Under the pieces are notes generated by a model. It did not search any database and had not been told where the DNA came from. It was given only the letters and a program-made list of their open reading frames with translations. A stretch of 64,000 bases of DNA from Emticicia sp. CRIBPO (GTDB lineage: Bacteria > Bacteroidota > Bacteroidia > Cytophagales > Spirosomataceae): the NCBI RefSeq assembly GCF_009905725.1, contig NZ_JAAAKV010000010.1, positions 124,001 to 188,000 of the forward strand. Reading direction: 5' to 3'. The position numbers were made by a program, and so were the translations under genes. The first letter of the stretch is position 1, and each line of letters opens with the position of its first letter. Positions 44,007 through 53,184 of the stretch are shown here, one piece after another.

Positions 44007-44753
44007 TTATTTACGTTTTCTGTGTACCTGGATCATGTCGGCATCAGCCAGGATCCTTCCGCAGTGTTCACAGATGATGATTTTCTGTTTGTCCATGATA
44101 TCAGCCTGACGTTGAGGCGGAACCACGTTGAAACAACCACCACAAGCTCCTCTGTCAACCGCTACAACGGCAAGGCCGTTTTTAGCACCTGATCTGATAC
44201 GCGTGTAAGCTTTCAAAAGTCTGTCTTCTACTTTTTTGCTTTGTTTTTCACTCTGCTTAAGTAGTTTTTCTTCTTCCTCGTGGCTTTCGTTGATCAGTTT
44301 GTCAAGCTCTTTGCGTTTTTGCTCCAAAACAGCTTTTCTTGAATTCAAAGATGTTTCAGTGTCATCAATTTCCTGTTGCTTGGTTTTGATTCTGTATTCA
44401 GCCTCACGGATTCTTTTTTCAGAAAGCTGAATTTCAAGCTCCTGAAGTTCAAGTTCTTTAGAGATAGCATCATATTCGCGGTTATTGCGGACATTCATCT
44501 GCTGATCTTTATACTTAACGATCAGTTTCTCTGAGTCTTTTTTATTCAGTTTGTGCTTGTTGATCTCCTCTTCAACCGTCTCTATTTCCTTTTGAAATTT
44601 AGAGATACGGGTTTCAATTCCGATCACTTCATCTTCCAAATCTTTTACTTCTTCGGGCAAATCGCCACGTAACTTTCTCAATTCATCTAGTTTTGAATCG
44701 ATGTCTTGTAACTCAAGAAGGCTTGCCAGTTTGTCTGCAATTGTTATTTCCAT
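44007..44753 (-). CDS. coiled-coil zinc-ribbon protein (CT398-like)
   Basis: 248 residues: a long charged coiled-coil hairpin (about 8-185) followed by a C4 zinc ribbon with Cys204/Cys207 (CGGC) and Cys228/Cys231 (CEHC). This is the plan of Chlamydia CT398 and Helicobacter HP0958, proteins linked to RNA polymerase sigma-54 or flagellar control in those organisms; its role in Bacteroidota is unknown. It follows the Nif3-like gene after 58 bases, a pairing often seen in this phylum, and probably shares its transcript. Confidence 0.9.
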   Translation of the reverse strand: MEITIADKLASLLELQDIDSKLDELRKLRGDLPEEVKDLEDEVIGIETRISKFQKEIETVEEEINKHKLNKKDSEKLIVKYKDQQMNVRNNREYDAISKELELQELEIQLSEKRIREAEYRIKTKQQEIDDTETSLNSRKAVLEQKRKELDKLINESHEEEEKLLKQSEKQSKKVEDRLLKAYTRIRSGAKNGLAVVAVDRGACGGCFNVVPPQRQADIMDKQKIIICEHCGRILADADMIQVHRKRK

Positions 44754-44811
44754 ATACTTATGTAATCTGAAAAAGGACTTAAATTGTTATTTATCAACAA
44801 GCTAAGGCCTT

Positions 44812-45909
44812 TTAGTAATAATATCTAACCGGATTTGTATCTGTCTGTGATAAACAGGTCGCAAAATTAGTAAATTTTTTTGATATTTTTTCAACCAAAA
44901 GATCTTTTGTATATTGTTCGCTTTCATAATGTCCGATATCGGCAATCATGATTTTATTTTCGGCATCAAAAAACTCATGATACTTATAATCAGCGGTTAC
45001 GAAAACATCTGCACCTGCTCCGATAGCATTGGGCAGAAGGAAGCTGCCCACGCCTCCGCAGACCGCAACCCGGCTTATTTTTTCTCCTGTAAATGCAGTA
45101 TGCCTGATGATTTTCAGCTTCATTTTTTCTTTCAGAAGAGCCAGGAAATCTTCATGGGCAAGCGGACTGCCCAGTTCTCCGACAGCACCTGAACCCACCT
45201 CCTGGTTTTCATTCTCCAGCACAGAAAGGTAGTAGGCAATTTCCTCGTACTTGTGACCTTTTCTCATGCCCTGAAGGACCTGGTTTTTGAGGTAGGCGGG
45301 AAATATAACTTCCACCCGGTTTTCATCTACCTGCTCAGGCTCACCTCTTTTGCCGATCACCGGATTGGACGCCTGGTTCGGGGTAAATGTGCCTTTACCT
45401 TCCACCCTGAAACTGCACTGGCTGTAGTTGCCGATCTGCCCGGCTCCGGCCAGGTAGAGGGCGTCAAGCAGCTGTCCTGAGTCTTCGACCGGGACAAAAA
45501 CGGTCAGTTTCATCAGAGTGTTGGGTTTTGGAGCCAGTATGCGGACATTTTTTAAACCCAGCACCTCGGCAATTCTGAAATTTACACCTCCGGCCACATT
45601 GTCAAGGTTGGTATGGATGCCATAGATGGCGATATCGTTTTTGATGGCCTTGATAATGGTTCTTTCGACGTAATTTTTACCGGTGAGCTTTTTCAGGCCT
45701 TTGAAAATAACCGGGTGGTGGGCTACCACCACGTTGCAGTTTTTTTGAATGGCTTCTTCTATTACCTCTTCCGTGCAGTCCAGTGAAACCAGAACTCCCG
45801 AAATCAAAGCTGAGGAATCACCGGTCAAAAGACCGGAGTTGTCGTAGCTCTCCTGGAAAGAAGGAGGGGCTATCTGCTCCAGGTAAGTGGTTAAGTCTCT
45901 TATGGTCAT
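44812..45909 (-). CDS. Nif3-like dinuclear metal-centre protein (DUF34)
   Basis: Widespread hexameric metal-binding protein whose role is unsettled; some members have been linked to GTP cyclohydrolase-type names without proof. From the ATG at 45909 it has 365 residues. Metal ligands are seen in VVAHHPVIFKG (HH near residue 63), GIHTNLDN (His and Asp near 97-101) and DIGHYESEQ (His and Glu near 325-328). The central insert (residues about 130-240) is the PII-like domain of the long form. I prefer this start over one 11 codons upstream because the longer one would overlap the CvfB-like gene. Confidence 0.93.
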   Translation of the reverse strand: MTIRDLTTYLEQIAPPSFQESYDNSGLLTGDSSALISGVLVSLDCTEEVIEEAIQKNCNVVVAHHPVIFKGLKKLTGKNYVERTIIKAIKNDIAIYGIHTNLDNVAGGVNFRIAEVLGLKNVRILAPKPNTLMKLTVFVPVEDSGQLLDALYLAGAGQIGNYSQCSFRVEGKGTFTPNQASNPVIGKRGEPEQVDENRVEVIFPAYLKNQVLQGMRKGHKYEEIAYYLSVLENENQEVGSGAVGELGSPLAHEDFLALLKEKMKLKIIRHTAFTGEKISRVAVCGGVGSFLLPNAIGAGADVFVTADYKYHEFFDAENKIMIADIGHYESEQYTKDLLVEKISKKFTNFATCLSQTDTNPVRYYY

Positions 45910-45913
45910 TGTT

Positions 45914-46747
45914 TTACAATAATCTGATCTGCTGATCTTCAATGACGATCAGCTTTTGTTTGTATAAGTTACCCGCTGCTTTTTTGAAATTCTTTTTGCT
46001 CATTTCCAGGAGCTCCATGATCTCGATGGAATCGGATTTATCAGATAAAGGCAAAATACCGCCATTGGCTTTAAGGTAGTCGAGGATTTTTTGGGAATTG
46101 GGCTCAATGACCTGTAAAAAACCTTGTTTCTGAAGGGTAACGTCTATTTTGCCGTCTTCCCTGATGTTCTTAATGTATCCTTTCAGGGTATCACCCCAGG
46201 CTATCCGTTGAAATATCTCATTCTCATAAATCAAACCTTTGTAAAGGTGGTTGATGATGACGTTCATGCCGAGGTCCGTTTTTTCGAAGACCAGCAGGTC
46301 GACTTCTTCCCCCGGCTCGAGGCCGACGGAGATATTGTTTTTAAAAAACTTATGAACTTTGCATGAGCCGACGAGGCGGTCGGTTTGTTCGTCAAGATAG
46401 AGATAAACGACTGTCCAGTCGCCATGTTCCAGTTTTTTATTTTGCTCTCTGAAAGGAATGAAAAGATCTTTTTCAAGGCCCCAGTCCACGAAAGCTCCGA
46501 ACTGGCTTACTCCGACAACCTCCAGACAGGCAAACTTATTGAGTTCGATCAGCGGCTTCAGTGTAGTGGCAATCACCCTGTCTTCAGAATCGCGGTAAAT
46601 AAAAACCTCAATGTCCTGTCCGACTTCTGAATTTTCCGGAATATACTTGTGGGGAAGTAAAACATCGTTTCCTTCTTCGTCTCCCAGGTACATTCCGACA
46701 CTGGTGCCTCTGAGGATTTTCAGAGTGTTGTATTGACCTACTTTCAT
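45914..46747 (-). CDS. S1-like RNA-binding protein, CvfB family
   Basis: 277-residue protein with three S1/OB folds and a C-terminal winged-helix domain. MKVGQYNTLKILRGTSVGMYLGD opens the first S1 domain; GVSQFGAFVDWGLEKDLFIPFREQ (about 79-102) is the second, and RIAWGDTLKGYIKNIREDGKIDVTLQ (about 184-209) the third; SIEIMELLEMSKKNFKKAAGNLYKQKLI is the winged helix. This is the CvfB layout known from Staphylococcus and Streptococcus, where it binds RNA and affects virulence genes. The stop lies four bases before the Nif3-like start, so they form one operon. Confidence 0.94.
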   Translation of the reverse strand: MKVGQYNTLKILRGTSVGMYLGDEEGNDVLLPHKYIPENSEVGQDIEVFIYRDSEDRVIATTLKPLIELNKFACLEVVGVSQFGAFVDWGLEKDLFIPFREQNKKLEHGDWTVVYLYLDEQTDRLVGSCKVHKFFKNNISVGLEPGEEVDLLVFEKTDLGMNVIINHLYKGLIYENEIFQRIAWGDTLKGYIKNIREDGKIDVTLQKQGFLQVIEPNSQKILDYLKANGGILPLSDKSDSIEIMELLEMSKKNFKKAAGNLYKQKLIVIEDQQIRLL

Positions 46748-46863
46748 GCTAAAAATGATATTAAGGCATAAAGTTAGTCATTTTCCAAGATTACAGGCTA
46801 ATTTATTGGTGAGGCCCTGGCGGAAATAATAATTTTTAGTTGTCCCGCTACCGGCAGGCGTGC

Positions 46864-47163
46864 TCATTGACACTCCGTTTCCTTGAAGAAATCCAGGATG
46901 AGGTAAGTAGATACGATAATCCGGATCATCTTCCATGTCTGCTGTCCGAGATCCAGTATGAAAAAAGGTTGGAAGGTAATCGCCAGCAGCACGAAAACCG
47001 GCATTTCTTTTTTGTTCCCATAGCACATAAAGACCAGGAAAATGAATACCGAAAATATGATAATGTTCAGAATTTTTTCCTGTAAATAAGGCAGGTTGAA
47101 AAGACAGATTAACAATAAAATTGCCACTGCAATCTTGAGTGTTGTAGTTATATTAGTTTTCAT
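46864..47163 (-). CDS. small membrane protein, DUF6804-like
   Basis: 99 residues with four hydrophobic stretches (about 8-24, 30-46, 53-72 and 79-92). The centre VLLAITFQPFFILDLGQQTWKMIRIIVSTYLIL resembles the DUF6804 pattern of FQPFF-x-LGR-x-WN-x-VD-x-IV. This match is from memory of the pattern. Function unknown. It is on the same strand as, and 116 bases upstream of, the CvfB-like gene, and 45 bases downstream of the cupin gene. Confidence 0.7.
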   Translation of the reverse strand: MKTNITTTLKIAVAILLLICLFNLPYLQEKILNIIIFSVFIFLVFMCYGNKKEMPVFVLLAITFQPFFILDLGQQTWKMIRIIVSTYLILDFFKETECQ

Positions 47164-47207
47164 TTCAGCTTAAAAGTAATGACTCTACAGCTTACACTGC
47201 AAAAAAA

Positions 47208-47672
47208 CTACGGTATTCCTGTAAAATGCATGGTGTTTTTTCCTTCCACTTCTTTAAGGGCTAAGCCCAGCTGATGAAGCTGGAGGTAGTTATCGCACGC
47301 TATGAACTTTGCGGTGTGATTCATGTCAAGGTTTTGATGACAATGCCAGGCCCAGTTGGGAATATACAGGGCATCACCGCTTTGCCACTCTACTTCTTCC
47401 CCTTCAATCTCCGTATATCCTTTTCCTTCAAGGATATACAAAATAACTTCATAAGTATGCCTGACGAGTTCGGTCAGCTGCCCCGGCTCTAATACAACCA
47501 GGGTCATACTGATGTTTTTGGACGGGAGGTTAACAGGTGTAAATGGTGGAGTAGCGGGGGAGGCTGTTTTCCCGATTTCTTTCTGAATAAACCTTTCGGG
47601 CTTCTTATATTTTGGACGTGTATTGGCTTGATGTGGGTCTCCTTCCAGTGTCAGAGTTTCGTTAAGTTTCAT
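47208..47672 (-). CDS. cupin-domain protein
   Basis: 154-residue single-domain cupin. The first motif is RHTYEVILYILEGKGYTEIEGEEVEW (about 71-96; the usual metal-binding His and Glu are present as H72 and E74), and the second is SGDALYIPNWAWHCHQNLD (about 98-116, with His111 and His113). The pattern fits small sensor or sugar/amino-acid isomerase-like cupins, but no substrate can be given. The -7-type box TAATTTTG lies at 47714-47707 on the minus strand. Confidence 0.85.
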   Translation of the reverse strand: MKLNETLTLEGDPHQANTRPKYKKPERFIQKEIGKTASPATPPFTPVNLPSKNISMTLVVLEPGQLTELVRHTYEVILYILEGKGYTEIEGEEVEWQSGDALYIPNWAWHCHQNLDMNHTAKFIACDNYLQLHQLGLALKEVEGKNTMHFTGIP

Positions 47673-47918
47673 AGGTATTAGTATAGCAGTTGTAAGAAAA
47701 ACGCCACAAAATTAAATGTTTATTTCTTAGCTTGAATGGTACAGAAATGATATAAATTACTGGTCCAGGGCAGCTTTTTTTACTTTAAAAAAGAAGCTTG
47801 TTTTTTACCTGTTTTTACTTTTTTAAGCAATTTTATTTTAGTATGATTGTGTATTCAAGGTAATCAACGGCCTTGTCCCATCCACTGGGGAGTGAAAAAT
47901 TAAAAACGTAAAATCCAG

Positions 47919-49313
47919 ATGCTTAGACCATGGAGGTTGAATATCGAAATCAGCAGAACCGCTAACAAAGCTGTGTATCTACAGATTGCTGATGCGGTAA
48001 TTGAAGCAATCAAATCAGGGAAACTGAGAAGCGGAGACGCCCTGCCGGGAGGAAGGCGGCTGGCCGAAAATCTGAAAGTAAACAGGAATACTGTCATTGA
48101 AGCCCTGGAGATTTTAATCGCCGAGGGCTGGCTCATTTCAAGAGAGCGGAAAGGGACTTTTGTTTCAGAAAAATTCAGGCTTTCAGAACAAGCCAAACTT
48201 CTTCCGGTGAAACCCACGACGGCCCACATCTATTTTGATGATGGCCTGCCCGACGCCCGGCTGGCCCCTATGAAAGAACTTTCACGTGTCTACCGGCAAC
48301 TGCTGAACAGGAATGCCAGGTGGCAGATGCTGGGGTATAATTCCGGACTTGGAGATGAGGAATTCAGAGAAGCGGCGGCTCAGATGCTGAACTTTAACAG
48401 GGGAATGAATGTGTCGTCTTCCCAGATCTGCATTACACGGGGAAGCCAGATGGCCATGTTCCTTTCGGCCCAGTGTCTTATTGAAGAGGGCGACGTGGTT
48501 TTTGTGGAAAATCCAGGTTACAAACCTGCCTGGCGGGCATTTTCACATGCCGGTGCAGAACTGGTTCCTGTGCGTGTTGATGAAGAGGGCATTGACGTGG
48601 ACGAGCTGGAACAGCTGCTCTACAAAACCCCTAATATCAAGGCAGTATATCTGACTCCGCATCACCAATTCCCGACCACTGTGACTTTGTCTACGTCACG
48701 CAGGATCAAACTGATTGAATTATCCAATCAATTCGGTTTTACGATTATAGAAGATGATTATGACAACGAATTCCAGTTTGATCAGAGAGCCTTCTTGCCG
48801 GTCTCCAGTTTTGAAAATGCCCATAAATACATTTATATCGGGACCCTGAGTAAAATGGTGGCCCCGGTGCTGAGGATGGGTTTTTTGGTGAGTGACGCCG
48901 AGTTTGTTAAAAAAACCGGTTCTCTCCGTAAGATCATCGATGTGCAGGGAGACAGCATTATGGAGCAGGCCATACTGCAACTGATCAAATCGGGTGAAAT
49001 AAGGCGGCACATGAAAAGAGCCATTGCGGCTTATAAAGTAAAGCGTGATTTTTTCGAAAGCTTGCTGGCTTATCACCTCAGGGATAAAGTGGAGTTTAAG
49101 AAACCTGACGGCGGCCTGGCGTTCTGGATAAAACCCAGGAGCGGGGTGGACCTGTTTGAATTAAACAAGGTCCTGCTGAGCAAGGGTGTCCAGATCAATA
49201 CACCTGACAAATTCAGCTTTAAAGAACATATTTACGGCATAAGAATGGGATTCGCGTCACTTTCTGAAAGCCAGCTGGAGGAAGGCCTCATTTCAATAGC
49301 CAAGGTGATTTAA
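47919..49313 (+). CDS. MocR/PdxR-type GntR regulator with aminotransferase domain
   Basis: 464 residues. Residues 10-82 are a GntR winged helix (AVYLQIADAVIEAIKSGKLRSGDALPGGRRLAENLKVNRNTVIEAL). After a linker, residues about 115-460 are a class I aminotransferase fold with PLP lysine in YIGTLSKMVAP near residue 314 and NPGYKPAWRAF near 200. MocR proteins use PLP or PLP-bound ligands to control vitamin B6, GABA, taurine or amino-acid genes. The adjacent divergent gene encodes a cupin, which could be its target; this is only positional inference. Confidence 0.93.
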   Translation: MLRPWRLNIEISRTANKAVYLQIADAVIEAIKSGKLRSGDALPGGRRLAENLKVNRNTVIEALEILIAEGWLISRERKGTFVSEKFRLSEQAKLLPVKPTTAHIYFDDGLPDARLAPMKELSRVYRQLLNRNARWQMLGYNSGLGDEEFREAAAQMLNFNRGMNVSSSQICITRGSQMAMFLSAQCLIEEGDVVFVENPGYKPAWRAFSHAGAELVPVRVDEEGIDVDELEQLLYKTPNIKAVYLTPHHQFPTTVTLSTSRRIKLIELSNQFGFTIIEDDYDNEFQFDQRAFLPVSSFENAHKYIYIGTLSKMVAPVLRMGFLVSDAEFVKKTGSLRKIIDVQGDSIMEQAILQLIKSGEIRRHMKRAIAAYKVKRDFFESLLAYHLRDKVEFKKPDGGLAFWIKPRSGVDLFELNKVLLSKGVQINTPDKFSFKEHIYGIRMGFASLSESQLEEGLISIAKVI

Positions 49314-49320
49314 GTGACAT

Positions 49321-49352
49321 AAAAAAGGAGAACGAAACCGTTCTCCTTTTTT
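49321..49352. terminator. bidirectional intrinsic terminator
   Basis: A 14-bp perfect stem (core AAGGAGAACG/CGTTCTCCTT, 49321-49334 and 49339-49352) with an AAAC loop and terminal A and T runs separates the convergent MocR and FabH genes. Confidence 0.93.
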
Positions 49353-49360
49353 ATGTCTGA

Positions 49361-50416
49361 TTACCATCTGATCAATGCCGATCCCCAGGTAAACCCACTT
49401 CCGAAAGCGGCGAGGCAAATGAGGTCACCCTCTTTGACCTTACCGGCTTCGTAGGCCTCACATAAGGCAATCGGAATAGAGGCCGCCGTGGTATTGCCGT
49501 ATTTCATGATGTTGTTGTATACTTTATCATCAGGAAGTTTCAAGGTTTTCTGTACAAACTGGGCTATCCTGAGGTTGGCCTGGTGAGGCACCAGCAGGTC
49601 AATGTCTTCTGTACTCAGCCCTGTTTTGGTCAGGGCTTCGAAAATAACTTCCGGGAATTTTGTTACTGCATTTTTGAACACCAGCTGCCCGTTCATATTG
49701 GGGTAATACGTCTTGTTTTCAAGCAGGTTGGGATAAACAAAAATCTCTCCCAATTCAACATCGGGGAATCCGAAATCGACGTCTTTAAGGTGGTATCCTC
49801 CGTGCGAACCCGGGCTGATCAAAGCCAGCTCTTCTGCATGTGTACCGTCTGAGTGCAGATGGGTGGTTAAGATGCCCCTGCCTTCTTCATTGGTAGGCTG
49901 AAGCACCACAGCCCCTGCACCATCCCCGAATAAAACGGCCACGTTACGGCCACGGGTAGTGAAATCCAATCCCATAGAGTGCATTTCTGCTCCTACTACA
50001 AGGATATTCTTATACATGCCGCTTTTGATGAACTGGTCACCTACTGAAAGGGCATAGATAAATCCTGAGCATTGGTTTCTGACATCCAGGGCCCCGATTT
50101 CGGTATTGGTAATGCCCAGTTCCCTTTGCAGAAGAACGCCGCAACCCGGGAAATAATAATCCGGGCTGAGGGTGGCAAAAATGATAAAATCTATTTCGTT
50201 GGTTTTGATTCCGGCTCTTTCACAGGCCACTTTAGAAGCGGCTGCAGCCATGGTAGTGGGCGTTTCTTCCCCTTTTCTGCCATATCTTCTTTCCTTTATT
50301 CCTGATCTTTCCTGGATCCACTCATCAGAAGTGTCCATAAATTTCATCAGGTCAGCATTGGTAACTACCTGATCCGGCACATAAAATCCTATTCCTGCTA
50401 TTTTTGAACTTGGCAT
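49361..50416 (-). CDS. fabH: 3-oxoacyl-ACP synthase III (beta-ketoacyl-ACP synthase III)
   Basis: Condensing enzyme that starts type II fatty acid synthesis from acyl-CoA and malonyl-ACP. The catalytic triad is in place: Cys116 (DVRNQCSGF), His278 (VPHQAN) and Asn308 (YGNTTAAS). DTSDEWIQERSGIKERR at 28-44 is the classic N-terminal block. The 351-residue protein carries an insert after residue 200 (SPGSHGGYHLKDVDFGFPDV and on to about 240) longer than E. coli FabH; this insert form is seen in Bacteroidota. It stands alone, away from the usual fab/plsX/rpmF cluster, so it may be an extra or specialised copy. Confidence 0.9.
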   Translation of the reverse strand: MPSSKIAGIGFYVPDQVVTNADLMKFMDTSDEWIQERSGIKERRYGRKGEETPTTMAAAASKVACERAGIKTNEIDFIIFATLSPDYYFPGCGVLLQRELGITNTEIGALDVRNQCSGFIYALSVGDQFIKSGMYKNILVVGAEMHSMGLDFTTRGRNVAVLFGDGAGAVVLQPTNEEGRGILTTHLHSDGTHAEELALISPGSHGGYHLKDVDFGFPDVELGEIFVYPNLLENKTYYPNMNGQLVFKNAVTKFPEVIFEALTKTGLSTEDIDLLVPHQANLRIAQFVQKTLKLPDDKVYNNIMKYGNTTAASIPIALCEAYEAGKVKEGDLICLAAFGSGFTWGSALIRW

Positions 50417-50623
50417 TTTCGTTTGTTTTTTTTGAACGTGCGAAATTAATTCATTTGCATAATAATATGCTATAATTTCTTAAAAATGTTATAATTTAAT
50501 TTTCAGAATACACGAAGCCCGATACCGGCAAAACAGCCCCGTGTTATTTTTTTGTCAAAGTTTGGAATTTCTAGCGTAATTTGATTTGATTTGTAATAGT
50601 TTTAACTTAAAATTTTTACCACT

Positions 50624-51091
50624 GTGAAATTAAGAATATTCCTTATACTATTTATACTCGCTATTTTCGGCATTTTATGGTATGTAAGTACCGGCTACTT
50701 CTCTTCCGGCGAAAGGGCGGGAACCATCTCCAAATTAAGTGAAAGGGGGTATATTTTCAAAACTAATGAAGGTGTACTCAATGAAGGCGGATATTCCGGA
50801 GAAACAGGAACGCTGACCCCGAGATACTGGGATTTTTCTGCCAAAGAAGACTCTGTAGTGGTTAAACTTAAAAAAGCTTTGGCTACCGGGGAGCGTGTTT
50901 CGTTGGTTTATGAAGAGAAATTTTTGAAATTCCCCTGGAACGGTGAAACAAAATATTTTATTATCGATGTCCTTTTTCAAGCGAAACCTCAGGAGCCGGT
51001 GATCGAGAAGTTTCCTCAACCGGAACCTCCAAAAGTAATAGGACCTGTAGATTCTGCTGAAATTACAACCAAGCCTAAGGAAGTATTGTAG
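50624..51091 (+). CDS. single-pass membrane protein of a conserved Bacteroidota family, GTG start
   Basis: 155 residues from the GTG at 50624, which is the only start that places the hydrophobic segment (IFLILFILAIFGILWYVSTGYF) at the N-terminus. Residues about 30-125 (GERAGTISKLSERGYIFKTNEGVLNEGGYSG ... WDFSAKEDSVVVKLKKAL ... VYEEKFLKFPWNGETKYFIIDVLF) form a beta-rich domain conserved in the phylum. Members are often labelled 6-phosphogluconate dehydrogenase in databases, which the sequence does not support. The C-terminal 30 residues are proline-rich. Function unknown. Confidence 0.8.
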   Translation: MKLRIFLILFILAIFGILWYVSTGYFSSGERAGTISKLSERGYIFKTNEGVLNEGGYSGETGTLTPRYWDFSAKEDSVVVKLKKALATGERVSLVYEEKFLKFPWNGETKYFIIDVLFQAKPQEPVIEKFPQPEPPKVIGPVDSAEITTKPKEVL

Positions 51092-51162
51092 GGATTTGGG
51101 AGGACGTACAAAGGTGAATAAAAAAGGATGAAGAAATTCTGAACAGACATTTGGTCAATAAC

Positions 51163-51200
51163 AAAAGAAAGCACGTGAAATTGTTCACGTGCTTTCTTTT
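51163..51200. terminator. strong bidirectional terminator
   Basis: A 17-bp perfect stem (51163-51179 with 51184-51200, core GAAAGCACGTGAA) with an ATTG loop lies between the convergent small membrane-protein gene and the barrel-protein gene. Confidence 0.94.
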
Positions 51201-51212
51201 TATGAGGTCTTT

Positions 51213-51932
51213 TTAAAGCCTTACACCGAATGATATCGTGTTGCCGTTGATAGGGTTGGCATCGTTGAACGCAGGCAGGATGTCATATTTAACGAATAAC
51301 CTGAAGTCTCCCTTACCCGCTTCGGCTGTCAGACCGTAATTGAATTTACGAAGGTTGAAGTCTTCTTTTTCACGGAATTTGTCGCCGTCGTTTTGTTTGA
51401 ATTTCTGATAAGAGTTGACCCTCATACCGCCATAAGCTCCGATTCCAAATCTGAAATCACTCTCTTTGAAACCAAATTGCAGCATTACCGGGATTGACAG
51501 GGTCGTGCTAACCAATTTTACTTTTTCATACGACTTGTCTGTGTTGGTCAGTGTGGAGACCTCGCCGATGCTGATGAATTTTTCGTCTTCTTTCAGCATG
51601 AAATTGTTCCAGCCTACTTCCAGTCCGGTGCCCAGGGCCACATCCATTTGTTTTCCGGTGATTAGCTTGTGGTTTTTTCTCCATTGAAGGGCCACATACC
51701 TGGATGGAAAATCCTTCAGCTCCGGGGTGCCGTCAGGTTTGTAGAAAGTGTTCAGACCTAAATATAATCCAAAATCCCTTTTTGAGAACAGGCTGTGCGG
51801 TTTCTTGTTTTTGTGATATTCACGGTACTCAGTGTGTCCTTCTTTGTCAAAATCGGGGTCTTGTGCAAATGCCTGATTAACAGTAATTAATGTAATTGCA
51901 ATAACAGATAATTTTTTTAATAGCTTTTTCAT
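51213..51932 (-). CDS. outer-membrane beta-barrel protein of unknown role
   Basis: 239 residues with signal peptide (1-23, cleavage after AFA). The mature part has alternating strands such as FGLYLGLNTFY, ALGTGLEVGWNNF, LSIPVMLQFGF, FGIGAYGGMRV and ISFGVRL at the C-terminus, a pattern of the PorT/OMP_b-brl_2 eight-strand barrels common in Bacteroidota. It has no plug or repeat domain. The gene is alone; no function can be given. Confidence 0.8.
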   Translation of the reverse strand: MKKLLKKLSVIAITLITVNQAFAQDPDFDKEGHTEYREYHKNKKPHSLFSKRDFGLYLGLNTFYKPDGTPELKDFPSRYVALQWRKNHKLITGKQMDVALGTGLEVGWNNFMLKEDEKFISIGEVSTLTNTDKSYEKVKLVSTTLSIPVMLQFGFKESDFRFGIGAYGGMRVNSYQKFKQNDGDKFREKEDFNLRKFNYGLTAEAGKGDFRLFVKYDILPAFNDANPINGNTISFGVRL

Positions 51933-52276
51933 TTTTTTCAGTATTTATGCCGGCTCTTTCCGGATGATTTATTTGACAGGAAGATGTAAAAAGCCGGTAG
52001 AAAGGTTGCACGGAATACAGGAATATTATTTGTAAGATAGCTTTTAAGTCCGGAAATAAACAATGTATATTGAATTAAGTGTTTGATTATTAGTTGTTTA
52101 TGATTGTGTGAAATTTTTCAAAAAAAGGTGTAAATATTTTTGTCTTGCAGAAATGTGCATGTGGTGTGACTGGAGATTGGTTTCCGGAGAGAACCGGCCG
52201 GATGCTTTTCAGCCCGGTTTAAAATGAAGAAAATGAAGAGAAAAAAAGAATAGCCGGAAAAACAGGGTTTTTCTTC
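51933..52276. other. 344-base gap with a possible -7 box
   Basis: Between the barrel-protein start and the oxidoreductase stop I see no convincing gene. TATTTTTG at 52135-52142 on the plus strand matches the -7 consensus but has no TTG at normal spacing, and only a 24-codon frame follows it. A short hairpin GAAAAAC-AGG-GTTTTTC at 52257-52273 lies next to the oxidoreductase stop and may be a weak terminator. Confidence 0.4.
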
Positions 52277-52963
52277 TCAGGAGTACCTGTCGTTCCTCCA
52301 AGGATAGGCGGTATCGGAATATCCTCTTTCTTCCCAAAATCCTAATTCGTTCTTCGGGAGAAATTTGATTCGTTTGATCCATTTTGAGCCTTTCCAGGCA
52401 TACAGCTGCGGAGTGATCATTCTCACCGGGCCGCCGTGTTCGAGGGCCAGCGGTTCGTCATAAACGGTATGAGCCAAAAGCACGTCGGGTTTCAGGGCCT
52501 CCTCAATGGATACATTGGTGGTGTAGGTATCATAGCCATAACACAAAAGGTGTGTAGCAGTATCTTTTACCTGAACCAGGGCTGCCAGGTCGAGTAATCG
52601 TACGCCTTTCCAGGGCATGTCCATTTTAGACCAGGTGGTGACACAGTGAAAATCACTCGTGTCTTCTGTCTGGGGCAAGGCCATAAAGTCGGCCCAGGTC
52701 AAGGTAACAGGGTTTTCTACCTCACCGTCTATAATAAGCCTCCAGCGATCAAGGCTTACTTCCGGATGATAGCCCAGATCAAGGACAGGCCATTTTTCGG
52801 TGCGGGTCTGGCCTACAGGAAGCTGCGGCATACCGTGACGGTTTACCAGGCCCTTTCCCATGGGCTTTTCGTCTGCAATCGAAGGTGTATTTTTAATTTT
52901 CTCCTCAAATCTTGCCTTGAGTTTCATCCTGGCGTCAATGATCCTGTCGAGTTTGTCTTCCAT
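52277..52963 (-). CDS. sulfite-oxidase-like molybdopterin oxidoreductase
   Basis: 228-residue protein with the Mo-pterin domain of the sulfite oxidase family. The conserved molybdenum-ligating cysteine is Cys107 in SDFHCVTTWS, followed by PWKGVRLLDLA; DVLLAHTVYDEPLALEHGGPVRMITPQLYAWKGSKWIKRIKFL is the usual C-terminal block. It lacks a Tat signal, heme domain and dimer domain, like the short YuiH type, so it should be cytoplasmic. Physiological substrate unknown. The plus-strand neighbour is a TauE/SafE-type sulfite or sulfonate exporter, so a shared sulfur role is possible. Confidence 0.9.
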   Translation of the reverse strand: MEDKLDRIIDARMKLKARFEEKIKNTPSIADEKPMGKGLVNRHGMPQLPVGQTRTEKWPVLDLGYHPEVSLDRWRLIIDGEVENPVTLTWADFMALPQTEDTSDFHCVTTWSKMDMPWKGVRLLDLAALVQVKDTATHLLCYGYDTYTTNVSIEEALKPDVLLAHTVYDEPLALEHGGPVRMITPQLYAWKGSKWIKRIKFLPKNELGFWEERGYSDTAYPWRNDRYS

Positions 52964-53184
52964 GTTGGTACCGGAGGTAAATGTCTGTATAAAGATACGC
53001 TTACTTATGATTTAAACAGAATGAAACCTCTTTTTGTTCTTTAGTCTACAAGCCCTAGTGGATAAAAATATAATTAATTAAAGAGTACCTTCAGGAAACA
53101 TTCGGCCTGAAAACCCTGCCGGTTGATATAGATAGTGTTAATTACCCCCTTTTTATTAGTAATTTTTATAAAAATGGGCTTATT

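Noticed and set aside
50624-51091. 6-phosphogluconate dehydrogenase label for the 155-residue membrane protein
   Set aside because: It has no Rossmann motif, is far too short and has an N-terminal membrane helix; the label is a known database error for this family.
52143-52225. 24-codon frame MCMWCDWRLV... after the TATTTTTG box at 52135
   Set aside because: Very short, no membrane or signal character and no neighbour to suggest a leader role; probably chance.
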